A stretch of 64,000 bases of DNA from Salinivibrio sharmensis (GTDB taxonomy: Bacteria; Pseudomonadota; Gammaproteobacteria; Enterobacterales; Vibrionaceae): positions 1-64,000 of the forward strand of contig NZ_MUFC01000003.1 of assembly GCF_001995985.1 (NCBI RefSeq), in the 5' to 3' direction. A program made the translations under genes and the position numbers. Positions 9,690 to 18,044 of the stretch are shown in pieces (within the stretch, counting starts at the first letter, position 1; every line of letters begins with the position of its first letter). A model generated the notes under the pieces. That model was not told the origin of the DNA. It did no database searches and worked only from the letters and a program-made list of their open reading frames with translations.

Positions 9690-11255
9690 ATGGTTTCACG
9701 GGTTCCTTTTTATTTTTTGATTGGCTTTTTGGTCGTCGCTGGCATCGCACTCAGTGCCTACCGTCATTTTGTCTATGGCGTGCCATGGCTTGCGGATGAA
9801 ACGCGTCAAGTGTGGCAAATCGAGGCAAGAATCAATTTTGATGCCACCAACGGGCCGGTTAAAGTCAGTTTGGCGGCACCAGATAGCCAGCCTGGTCTGA
9901 CTCTGATTGATGAAAGCACCTCATCAGCAGGCTACGGGTTTTCTTTACTCGATACAGAGCATGGCCGCCAAGGACAGTGGTCGGCACGTCACGCCAGTGG
10001 TGAACAAACCCTTTATTTTAAAAACCAGATGCTGGTCGATGACAGCGCGCGCTACACCATGACCCCACCAGAGGATGAGGTGGTGGCGACGCCTGTCATG
10101 GATAATGCGGCTAAAAACGCCGCACTCGCACTGCTTGACCGTGCTCGCGCTCGTTCTGCCGATAACATCACCCTGACCCGCGAGCTGATTAAGCAGCTTA
10201 ATAGTCCTGATAGTCAAAACGCTGCGTTGCTGCTCAACACACTGGATAAACCCGATGCGCTGCGTAAAACCTTGGCCCTTGAAGGCATTCATGCGCGCGT
10301 GGTGGGCGGTTTAGAGCTTGAAGATGGCCGGCGCCGGCAAAGCATTTCTCCCATGCTGCAAGTGTGGCAAGACAGCCGCTGGCATTTGTTTGACTTGGTG
10401 AGCGGCCAAAATGGCCATCACGATAACATCTTGCTTTGGAACCAACATGGCGGGCCCCTGTTAGAAGTGATCGGTGGCGAGCATAGTCAGGTGCATTTTT
10501 CTATTATCTCGCAAGATATCAGCCCGCAACAGGCAACCTCCGCCAAGGTCTCCGCTGACGATTTGCTCAACTTCTCCATCCATAGCTTACCCATCGAAGA
10601 GCAGGCGATGTTCAAAACCATCATGCTGATCCCGATTGGTGCGCTCATTGTGGTGTTCTTACGGGTGATTGTGGGGCTCAAAACCTCTGGCACCTTTATG
10701 CCAGTGCTCATTGCGGTCGCCTTTGTCCAAACTCAGCTCATCACCGGCATTGTTGGTTTTGTGCTGATTGTCGGCACGGGGCTGGTGATCAGAAGCTACT
10801 TATCCCGGCTCAATTTACTCTTGGTAGCACGAATATCGGCGGTGATTATCACCGTGATCCTGATTATTTCCGTCTTTAGCGTGATTGCCTTCCACATTGG
10901 TTTGATGGAGGGACTCACCATTACCTTCTTCCCGATGATCATTTTGTCGTGGACCATCGAGCGGATGTCGATTTTATGGGAAGAAGAAGGGGCGAAAGAA
11001 GTGGTCATTCAAGGCGGTGGCTCACTGCTGACTGCGGTGTTGGTGTATTTAGCGATGACCAATGATCTGCTCCGCCATCTCACCTTTAATTTTATTGGTC
11101 TGCAGTTGGTGATCCTCGCCCTTATCTTGCTTCTGGGTAATTACACGGGCTATCGCTTGTCGGAGCTCAAGCGCTTCCGCCCCTTAGCCGAGCCAAGTGA
11201 CAAACCGCTCGGGTTGGCACCTTCAGGAGGGGATGATGCGCGCACTTCTCGATAA
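9690..11255 (+). CDS. 7TM protein with inactive transglutaminase-like domain
   Basis: The 521-residue protein has one N-terminal membrane segment (about 6-25), a soluble domain of about 270 residues of the transglutaminase-like type, then a block of hydrophobic segments (about 305-500) consistent with seven membrane helices. The usual Cys-His-Asp transglutaminase triad is not evident, in line with the family name (inactive transglutaminase fused to 7TM). It is the middle gene of the cluster: it starts 9 bases after the lipoprotein gene and overlaps the ATP-grasp gene by 20 bases. It is likely an inner-membrane sensor or scaffold; the function is not established. Confidence 0.8.
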   Translation: MVSRVPFYFLIGFLVVAGIALSAYRHFVYGVPWLADETRQVWQIEARINFDATNGPVKVSLAAPDSQPGLTLIDESTSSAGYGFSLLDTEHGRQGQWSARHASGEQTLYFKNQMLVDDSARYTMTPPEDEVVATPVMDNAAKNAALALLDRARARSADNITLTRELIKQLNSPDSQNAALLLNTLDKPDALRKTLALEGIHARVVGGLELEDGRRRQSISPMLQVWQDSRWHLFDLVSGQNGHHDNILLWNQHGGPLLEVIGGEHSQVHFSIISQDISPQQATSAKVSADDLLNFSIHSLPIEEQAMFKTIMLIPIGALIVVFLRVIVGLKTSGTFMPVLIAVAFVQTQLITGIVGFVLIVGTGLVIRSYLSRLNLLLVARISAVIITVILIISVFSVIAFHIGLMEGLTITFFPMIILSWTIERMSILWEEEGAKEVVIQGGGSLLTAVLVYLAMTNDLLRHLTFNFIGLQLVILALILLLGNYTGYRLSELKRFRPLAEPSDKPLGLAPSGGDDARTSR

Positions 11256-12243
11256 ATTAGCCTCCCCGTTTCGGCTTAACCAATCGGGGATCATGGGCAT
11301 GAACCAGCGCAACATTCGCTATATTGGTCGCTACAATGACCGGCGTTTATACCCGCTGGTTGATGACAAACTACAAACCAAACTCATCGCCCAACAAGCT
11401 GGCGCCACTGTGCCTGAGCTGATTGGGGTGATTGACAGCCAAGCGGATGTCAAACGCATCCACGCTATGGTCGCCAACTGGCCTGGTTTTGTGATTAAGC
11501 CTGCACAGGGCTCTGGCGGAAAAGGCATCTTAGTGGTGACAAAAAACCACCAAGGTGTCTATACCAAAGCCTCGGGGAAAGCAGTCAGCCATAATGATGT
11601 GGAGCGCCATATCACCAATACCCTAGCGGGCCTGTTTTCGCTCGGAGGTAAAGCCGATGTGGCGGTGGTCGAAAACTTGATTGCGTTTGATGATAGTTTT
11701 CAAGGCTTCAGCTATGAGGGCGTGCCCGACATCCGGGTGATTGTCTTTCAAGGTTATCCCGTGATGGCGATGATGCGCTTATCGACCTCAGCGTCTGATG
11801 GCAAAGCTAACTTACACCAAGGTGCCGTTGGCGTGGGGCTGGATATTGCGACGGGTAAAGCATTGAAAGCGGTTCAGTTTAATCGCCCTATCACCCACCA
11901 CCCCGATACTCACCAAGATCTCTATACCCTGAAAGTGCCTCACTGGCAGCAGCTGCTTACCCTCGCCGCCAGCGCGTGGGAGATGACAGACTTGGGTTAT
12001 ATGGGTACCGATATGGTATTGGATAAAGAAAAAGGTCCGATGGTGTTGGAGCTCAATGCCCGCCCAGGCCTCGCCATTCAAATCGCTAACGGCTGTGGCC
12101 TATTGCCTCGCCTTGATCTGATTGAATCACTGCCGCCTTGTCGCTACCCACCGCTACCGGAAGACCGGGTGGCGTTTTCAATGCAACATTTTGCTGGCCA
12201 AAGCACGCGCTCCTTGCAACCTCGGCTTGCCCAAGCAGGCTAA
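11236..12243 (+). CDS. alpha-L-glutamate ligase-like ATP-grasp protein
   Basis: This is an ATP-grasp enzyme related to RimK glutamate ligases. Motifs include FVIKPAQGSGGKGILVV for nucleotide binding and the metal-binding ELNARPGLAIQIAN near the C terminus. The start was chosen at the second ATG of a doublet because AGGAGG at 11225-11230 is then 5 bases away; the longer frame from 11197 lacks such a site. The result is 335 residues. Together with the upstream retropepsin-like and 7TM genes it forms a conserved trio. A ligase that adds glutamate and a peptidase that might remove it is an attractive but unproven pairing. Confidence 0.82.
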   Translation: MRALLDKLASPFRLNQSGIMGMNQRNIRYIGRYNDRRLYPLVDDKLQTKLIAQQAGATVPELIGVIDSQADVKRIHAMVANWPGFVIKPAQGSGGKGILVVTKNHQGVYTKASGKAVSHNDVERHITNTLAGLFSLGGKADVAVVENLIAFDDSFQGFSYEGVPDIRVIVFQGYPVMAMMRLSTSASDGKANLHQGAVGVGLDIATGKALKAVQFNRPITHHPDTHQDLYTLKVPHWQQLLTLAASAWEMTDLGYMGTDMVLDKEKGPMVLELNARPGLAIQIANGCGLLPRLDLIESLPPCRYPPLPEDRVAFSMQHFAGQSTRSLQPRLAQAG

Positions 12244-12332
12244 TTTACCGTGCGGAGCACGTGAGAAGACAAAGCCGAACAGGCACGCACTGGGTAAAAT
12301 AAAAAACGTTAAAGTTTTACCCTCGCTGCCGA

Positions 12333-12375
12333 TACCCTAGTTATCACTATTATCGACCGCGTCATAACTAGGGTA
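12333..12375 (+). promoter_or_regulatory. perfect inverted repeat in front of VC2046-like gene
   Basis: TACCCTAGTTAT (12333-12344) and ATAACTAGGGTA (12364-12375) are perfect 12-bp arms around a 19-base loop, ending 6 bases before the GTG start. The right arm contains the only Shine-Dalgarno-like AGGG, so the hairpin would hide it. It could alternatively be a protein operator. Confidence 0.6.
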
Positions 12376-12381
12376 ACCGCA

Positions 12382-12894
12382 GTGACAGTTCATACCATCG
12401 ACAAAGCGCAGCTAATTAGCGACGTTCAGTTTGGGGACAACCTAAACCATGCGGTGGTACAAGGCCGTCGTTCCGACTTTGCCCTGATGATGGCGCTATT
12501 GTCTGGAGATGCCAACGAGTCAACCCCGCTGACTCCCGTCGATAAGCCAGTCAGCAATGACCAGGTGCTCCGTCAGCAGTTCCAGCTGGCTGAACCACAA
12601 CCTCTTGCAGCCAGCAATGAAGAAGACTATCAACGCGCTAGTGCGCAAGCCGATGCCTTTCATCGAGGCGGACTGGCAAGTGCCAACCTCCGTTTCCAAC
12701 TCGCCCCTGCGGCAATGCACTATCCCCCTCAAGGCACACATGGGTTTGACGAAGCGGTCTATCATAATTTGTCTGGCCACGAGCGCCGTCATTTAGCCGA
12801 TACCGAGCCCAAGCGCCCCGCCTATAACCCTGCCACCTTGTATGAAAAACTCACCACTTCGCATTGCTTTGATAAAATGCGTGTGAGCGCATAA
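12382..12894 (+). CDS. VC2046/SO_2500 family protein
   Basis: This 170-residue protein of unknown function begins at GTG. The opening HTIDKAQLISDVQFGDNLNHAV and GRRSDFALMMALLS agree with my recollection of the VC2046/SO_2500 family found in vibrios and shewanellas. No membrane segment, signal peptide or recognised catalytic motif is visible; it looks soluble and cytoplasmic. A perfect inverted repeat precedes the start and may control it. The assignment rests on recalled family sequence and needs a profile search. Confidence 0.6.
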   Translation: MTVHTIDKAQLISDVQFGDNLNHAVVQGRRSDFALMMALLSGDANESTPLTPVDKPVSNDQVLRQQFQLAEPQPLAASNEEDYQRASAQADAFHRGGLASANLRFQLAPAAMHYPPQGTHGFDEAVYHNLSGHERRHLADTEPKRPAYNPATLYEKLTTSHCFDKMRVSA

Positions 12895-13151
12895 TGCGTC
12901 AGATCGCAAGTCGATCTTGATGACATTTGTTGATCCTTTATCAAACTGTGATCCTCTATAGATTCCCGATATTCTTTTTGCCATTCCTCCTGACGTTTTG
13001 CGTCTTTTTTTCGCAGTCCTCGTATTTATGGTCCAGTATTACACTCCCACGCTTGAATAAGGTGTGAGTAAGCTGTCACTTTCTCGTGATTTGCTTGGGT
13101 AAAAAATGCATCAGTCTGTTTTAACAGCCTGATAATTATGAGGAAATTCTC

Positions 13152-13799
13152 ATGAAGATCGATAGCGCAGTGGTCGTCATTACCGCAGGTGGCTCACCGT
13201 CCGGACGCGCCATGGCTGAGCACTTTTGCTCGCTTGGCGCAAACGTGGTTTTGCTCGATACCGAGTGGCCAGCACTACGCCTAAGTGCCGATCAATGTCG
13301 CGACTACTTGGGGCGTGTTCAGCCTATTTGTCTCGCCGATCATGAGCCTGATTCGATTCACGATGCGTTCACCCAGGTCACTCAGCTTTTTGGTGGGATT
13401 GATGTACTGATCAATCATTGGCAAGGGGATGTTTTGCCTAGTCTGTTTGACAGACAAAAACACTACGATGGCCCCAAAACCCTCAGTGATACCACGTCAC
13501 AATATTTTCTGGTGGTCCAACGCGCAGCAGAATGCATGCAACAACGCGGCACACCTGGTGTGATCATTAATGTCGCGGGCACTCACCTCACGCCGGATAC
13601 GGTTGCCAACGCCATGATTGGCGGCTTGACCCAACGGTGGGCGAAGGAGCTATCAGCACTGAAAATTCGTGTCGGCGGTATTGTTCCGCGCCATCGTCAC
13701 CAGGCGAACAGCGGCATTGATGATGAATTTATTCGCAATGCCGAATACATCGTCTCCAACGATTCTTTTAACGGCCGGTTGTTAGAGGCAAGTGGGTGA
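13152..13799 (+). CDS. short-chain dehydrogenase homologue lacking catalytic Tyr/Lys
   Basis: The 215-residue product has the Rossmann start of the SDR family (VVVITAGGSPSGRAMAEHF, matching TGxxxGxG with changes) and an INVAG strand. Where an active SDR has YSASKAAVEGL, this protein reads DTVANAMIGGL, so both the Tyr and the Lys of YxxxK are replaced (by Asp and Asn). The NNAG motif is also changed (INHWQGD). It may be a pseudoenzyme with a binding or regulatory role. The ribosome site AGGAAA precedes the ATG. The gene lies tail-to-tail with adhE. Confidence 0.8.
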   Translation: MKIDSAVVVITAGGSPSGRAMAEHFCSLGANVVLLDTEWPALRLSADQCRDYLGRVQPICLADHEPDSIHDAFTQVTQLFGGIDVLINHWQGDVLPSLFDRQKHYDGPKTLSDTTSQYFLVVQRAAECMQQRGTPGVIINVAGTHLTPDTVANAMIGGLTQRWAKELSALKIRVGGIVPRHRHQANSGIDDEFIRNAEYIVSNDSFNGRLLEASG

Positions 13800-13819
13800 G
13801 AGGGAGCTAGGTCCGAGAA

Positions 13820-13893
13820 TCCTAGGGCCTAGGAACGGCTTTACGCTTTTTCCGTATTCCGTAAGCGAAGCGTTCTGTATTCAAGAGCCCGAT
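13820..13893. repeat. dispersed intergenic repeat, copy B
   Basis: CCTAGGGCCTAGGA (13821-13834) followed by GTAAGCGAAGCGTTCTGTATTC (from 13861) matches copy A at 2171-2260, in the same order but with a shorter spacer. It lies between the dehydrogenase-like gene and the adhE terminator. Confidence 0.7.
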
Positions 13894-13951
13894 TCAGGCG
13901 TAGTGCTAGGACTTATGTTCAGCCGCCAGGTTAGCAATCACGCGGGTAAAA

Positions 13952-13979
13952 TCAAAAAGACCCGCCGGAGCGGGTCTTT
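13952..13979 (-). terminator. adhE terminator
   Basis: AAAGACCCGC (13956-13965) pairs with GCGGGTCTTT (13970-13979) around a CGGA tetraloop. Flanking A and T runs allow action in both directions, but it fits best as the end of adhE, 26 bases past its stop. Confidence 0.85.
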
Positions 13980-14005
13980 GTCGTTAAGCGGTTGCCTAGG
14001 GTCTA

Positions 14006-16717
14006 TTAGGCGTCTGCTTTTTCATCTTTTTTCACAGCTTTCGCGGCTTTAGTCGGCGCGGCGGCTGGTCGGTCATCTTTCTTCTTGATCACCGTGGTGC
14101 CTTCAAAGGTTTCACATTCTACGTATGGTTTACCGTAGTAAGACGCAACCAACACATCTTTCAACTCTTTGATCAGTGGATAGCGTGGGTTAGCGCCTGT
14201 ACATTGGTCATCGAACGCCTCTTCCGCCAGCTCATCCAGTTTGGCCATGAAGTCTGCTTCTGGTACACCCGCCGCTTGGATAGAGGTTGGGATGTCTAGT
14301 TTCAACTTCATGTCTTCCAACCAGGCTAGCAAACGCTCAATCTTCTGTGCGGTACGGTCACCGGCTTGAGCTAGGCCAAGGTGGTCAGCGATTTCTGCAT
14401 AGCGACGACGTGCTTGTGGGCGGTCGTACTGTGAGAAAGCTGTTTGCTTGGTTGGGTTGTCATTGGCGTTGAAACGCACCACGTTGGAAATCAGCAATGC
14501 GTTCGCCAAACCGTGTGGTAGGTGGAACTCAGCACCGATTTTGTGCGCCATTGAGTGACACACACCCAAGAAGGCGTTAGCAAACGCGACACCGGCAATG
14601 GTGGCACCATTGTGCACTTTCTCACGTGCGATTGGGTCGTTTGCACCGTGCGTATAGCTCGCTGGCAGATAGTCTTTCAGCAGTTTCAACGCTTGCAGAG
14701 CTTGCCCTTCTGAATACTCGTTAGACAGGATAGACACGTAGGCTTCCATCGCGTGAGTAATCGCATCGTAACCACCAAAGGCAGTCAGTGACTTCGGCAT
14801 GTTCATCACTAGGTTGGCATCCACAATTGCCATTTGTGGTGTCAGCTCGTAGTCGGCCAGTGGGTACTTCGCGCCCGTTTTATCGTCTGTCACTACCGCA
14901 AATGGTGTCACTTCTGAACCGGTACCTGATGTGGTTGTCACACAAACCAGCTCGGCTTTTTTACCCATTTTCGGGAATTTGTAGATACGTTTACGGATGT
15001 CCATAAAGCGCATCGCTAGCTCTTCGAACGCCGTTTCAGGGTGCTCGTACATCACCCACATGATTTTCGCAGCATCCATCGGTGAACCACCACCTAGGGC
15101 AATAATCACGTCTGGCTGGAAGCTCTTCATCGCTTCCGCACCTTTGCGCACCACGGTCAATGTTGGATCCGCTTCTACTTCAAAGAAGGTATTCACGTCC
15201 ATGCCTTGCGCTTTAAGCATTGACTCGATTTGCTCAGAATAACCGTTGTTAAACAGGAAACGGTCCGTCACGATCATCGCGCGTTTCTTGTCTTCTAAGT
15301 CACCCAATGCGATTGGCAAGCTGCCGCGACGGAAGTAGATCGATTTTGGTAGTTTGTGCCACAGCATATTCTCAGCTCGCTTCGCTACGGTTTTCTTGTT
15401 CATCAGGTGTTTAGGCCCAACGTTCTCAGAAATTGAGTTACCACCCCATGAGCCACAGCCCAATGTCAGTGAAGGTGCAACGTTAAAGTTGTACAAGTCA
15501 CCGATACCACCGTGCGTGGTTGGAATGTTCACCAGAATACGTGCTGTTTTCAGGCGATCACCGAAATACTTGATACGGTCTTGGTTAACGTCTTGGTTGG
15601 TATACAGGCCAGAGGTATGACCGATACCGCCCATTTCCACCATTTTGCAAGCCATGTCGACCGCGTGCTCAAAGCTTTTAGCGCGGAACATACCTAGGGT
15701 TGGAGAGAGTTTCTCGTGCGCAAACTCTTCTTCAATGCTGATTTCCAGCCCTTCACCAATCAGGATTTTAGTGTCTGATGGCACGCTTACGCCGGCCATC
15801 TCCGCAATCTTAGTGGCAGGTTGGCCCACGATATCAGCGTTAAGGTTACCGTTGATAAGTAGTACCTTACGCACTTTATCGGCGTCTGCTTTGCTCAATA
15901 CATGGCCTTTGTGCGACGCAAAGCGTTCTTTCACTTCATCGTACACTTCGTCCATCACGATAACCGCTTGCTCTGACGCACACACCACGCCGTTATCGAA
16001 GGTTTTTGACATCAGTACAGACGCGACAGCACGTTTAATGTCAGCGGTTTCATCGATAACCACAGGCACGTTACCCGCACCCACACCAATCGCCGGTTTA
16101 CCTGATGAGTATGCCGCTTTCACCATGCCTGGGCCACCGGTCGCCAGAATCAGGTTAATGTCGTCGTGCTTCATCAGTGCGTTAGAAAGCTCAACTGAAG
16201 GTTGGTCAATCCAGCCTATGATGTCTTTGGGTGCGCCCGCAGCCACGGCTGCATCAAGAACCAGCTTCGCCGCATCATTGGTCGAGTTTTTCGCACGTGG
16301 GTGTGGCGAGAAGATGATGCCGTTACGCGTTTTCAGTGAGATCAGTGATTTGAAGATCGCAGTCGACGTTGGGTTAGTGGTTGGCACGATACCGCAGATA
16401 AGGCCAACGGGCTCGGCGATAGTCATGGTGCCGAATTCGTCATTCTCTTCCAGAATGCCGCAGGTTTTGTCGTCTTTGTATTTGTTGTAGATGAACTCAG
16501 AGGCGAAGTGGTTTTTGATAACCTTGTCTTCGAGGATACCCATGCCTGACTCTTCAACCGCTTGTTTCGCCAGTGGGATACGCGCGTTGTTTGCAGCCAG
16601 TGATGCGGCACGGAAGATCTTATCTACTTGCTCCTGTGAATAGGTGGCAAATTCTTGTTGTGCCTTTTTGACACGCTCAACCATCGCGTTGAGTTCAGCA
16701 ATATTAGTGACAGGCAT
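14006..16717 (-). CDS. adhE: bifunctional acetaldehyde-CoA/alcohol dehydrogenase AdhE
   Basis: AdhE converts acetyl-CoA to acetaldehyde and then to ethanol, regenerating NAD during fermentation; family members form spirosomes. The N-terminal half is an aldehyde dehydrogenase with the catalytic Cys in NGVVCASEQAVIV. The C-terminal half is an iron-type alcohol dehydrogenase (GGGSPMDAAKIMW; metal ligands in CHSMAHKIGAEFHLPHGLANAL). The start at MPVTNIAELNAMVERVKKAQ matches E. coli AdhE and has AGGAGA 5 bases upstream, so the six codons before it are excluded. At 903 residues it has a short Lys/Ala-rich tail beyond E. coli AdhE (891). Confidence 0.96.
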   Translation of the reverse strand: MPVTNIAELNAMVERVKKAQQEFATYSQEQVDKIFRAASLAANNARIPLAKQAVEESGMGILEDKVIKNHFASEFIYNKYKDDKTCGILEENDEFGTMTIAEPVGLICGIVPTTNPTSTAIFKSLISLKTRNGIIFSPHPRAKNSTNDAAKLVLDAAVAAGAPKDIIGWIDQPSVELSNALMKHDDINLILATGGPGMVKAAYSSGKPAIGVGAGNVPVVIDETADIKRAVASVLMSKTFDNGVVCASEQAVIVMDEVYDEVKERFASHKGHVLSKADADKVRKVLLINGNLNADIVGQPATKIAEMAGVSVPSDTKILIGEGLEISIEEEFAHEKLSPTLGMFRAKSFEHAVDMACKMVEMGGIGHTSGLYTNQDVNQDRIKYFGDRLKTARILVNIPTTHGGIGDLYNFNVAPSLTLGCGSWGGNSISENVGPKHLMNKKTVAKRAENMLWHKLPKSIYFRRGSLPIALGDLEDKKRAMIVTDRFLFNNGYSEQIESMLKAQGMDVNTFFEVEADPTLTVVRKGAEAMKSFQPDVIIALGGGSPMDAAKIMWVMYEHPETAFEELAMRFMDIRKRIYKFPKMGKKAELVCVTTTSGTGSEVTPFAVVTDDKTGAKYPLADYELTPQMAIVDANLVMNMPKSLTAFGGYDAITHAMEAYVSILSNEYSEGQALQALKLLKDYLPASYTHGANDPIAREKVHNGATIAGVAFANAFLGVCHSMAHKIGAEFHLPHGLANALLISNVVRFNANDNPTKQTAFSQYDRPQARRRYAEIADHLGLAQAGDRTAQKIERLLAWLEDMKLKLDIPTSIQAAGVPEADFMAKLDELAEEAFDDQCTGANPRYPLIKELKDVLVASYYGKPYVECETFEGTTVIKKKDDRPAAAPTKAAKAVKKDEKADA

Positions 16718-17296
16718 AGTCGTCTCCTGGTTCATATTTGAAAATCATTTAGTAATTGCTTGCCGCAGCGTCTTGGCTTACTAAGCCTTGTTTATCTTTA
16801 CTTAGTGTCGCCGTTCGGTGCGTGGCATTTAGTAAATAACTTTCAAAACTGAGTATAAGTTTTCACAGCGTGAGTAACTTGATCTCGATCAGTTGTTATC
16901 AAATCAACCGCAATAAAATTTACGCTTAACCCCCACAATCACTGGGTTTAATATTTTTGTAGCACAGAACACATGTGTCTAAAATTTTCATCACAGTAAC
17001 ATATAATTTACATGGCAAGGCAAATATAAATGTCGATACTGTATGTAAATTTCAACAAAAAACCCGAAAGACGGTTGTTTCTGTTCACGACATCGACCCT
17101 CAGTATAGTTTGCCGAGCGAAAGTTGCATGACGATAAATCGTTTGGGTTATCAGCGAAAGCGGGTTCAAAACGCGCAACTATTGCATTCAGAAAATAATA
17201 GCTGAGTGGTTGGTTTTTAGGCTGACATCGCTATACTGGCGCCATTGATTTAACCCGAGAGAAACTGGACTTCCTCACAGCATTACGAGAGTCACC
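16718..17296. other. adhE-ychE divergent intergenic region
   Basis: This 579-base region carries the promoters of adhE (minus) and ychE (plus). An FNR-like site is noted separately. A GTG-started frame at 16975-17205 lacks a ribosome site and protein-like composition, so I do not call it a gene. Confidence 0.6.
16879..16892 (-). promoter_or_regulatory. FNR-like box upstream of adhE
   Basis: TTGATCTCGATCAG matches the FNR consensus TTGAT-N4-ATCAA at 9 of the 10 defined positions. It lies about 160 bases before the adhE start. This is consistent with anaerobic control of a fermentation gene, but the distance to the unknown transcription start is not established. Confidence 0.5.
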
Positions 17297-17935
17297 ATGG
17301 CCGCTTTCGACACCATGATTTTTGTGCAGTTTTTTGTCGGGCTTTTTGCCGCCGTTAACCCTATCGGTATCATGCCCGTTTTTGTCACCCTCACCGTACA
17401 TCTTGATAAACAAGAACGAAACCGCACGGCATACACCGCCGCCATCGCGGTGGCGATCATCTTGATTGTTTCCTTGCTTGCCGGACAGATGTTGCTGGAT
17501 TTATTCAGTATCTCACTCGATTCATTCCGGGTAGCCGGTGGCATGCTGCTGCTCAGTATCGCTTTTACCATGATGAACGGTAAGTTGGGGGAAGGTAAGC
17601 AAAACAAGCAGGAGCAATCCGAGACCATCAGCCGTGAACAAGTGGGCGTGGTACCGCTAGCGATGCCACTGCTCGCGGGGCCAGGTGCGATCAGCTCAAC
17701 CATTGTGTATGGCTCTCAGTACCCAGATACGTGGAGTACGATTACACTCATCACCACCCTAGTGCTGTTCTCTGCAGGGATTTGGGGGCTGTTTAAAGTC
17801 GGTCCTGCAGTGGTGAAATTTTTAGGCCAAACGGGTATCAACGTTATTACGCGGATAATGGGCCTTATCCTTGGTTCCCTCGGGATTGAGTTTATCGCCT
17901 CTGGCATGCGCGCCTTGTTCCCCGGCCTTAGCTAA
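17297..17935 (+). CDS. ychE: MarC/YchE family inner-membrane protein
   Basis: The 212-residue protein has about six hydrophobic segments and the MarC-family pattern FFVGLFAAVNPIGIMPVFVTLT near the N terminus and PLAMPLLAGPGAISSTIV in the middle. The family is an integral membrane group of unknown transport function. Its location next to adhE, divergently transcribed, matches E. coli ychE, which supports YchE rather than the YhgN paralogue. A terminator follows. Confidence 0.85.
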   Translation: MAAFDTMIFVQFFVGLFAAVNPIGIMPVFVTLTVHLDKQERNRTAYTAAIAVAIILIVSLLAGQMLLDLFSISLDSFRVAGGMLLLSIAFTMMNGKLGEGKQNKQEQSETISREQVGVVPLAMPLLAGPGAISSTIVYGSQYPDTWSTITLITTLVLFSAGIWGLFKVGPAVVKFLGQTGINVITRIMGLILGSLGIEFIASGMRALFPGLS

Positions 17936-17974
17936 ACGCGCGATAAGCCCCTTCAGCGCGTAGAGATAGAAAAT

Positions 17975-18006
17975 CGGCACGCAGTCAGTTGCCGTGCCGG
18001 TTTTTT
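17975..18006 (+). terminator. ychE terminator
   Basis: CGGCACG (17975-17981) and CGTGCCG (17993-17999) form the stem, followed by TTTTTT at 18001-18006. It separates ychE from the ion-channel gene. Confidence 0.85.
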
Positions 18007-18044
18007 GCGGCTCAATCATGGAAGATTTTTAGCAAGGTAAGCGA

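Noticed and set aside
16975..17205. 76-codon GTG-started frame between adhE and ychE.
   Set aside because: No ribosome site, no recognisable protein features, and it lies in a region expected to hold two promoters.
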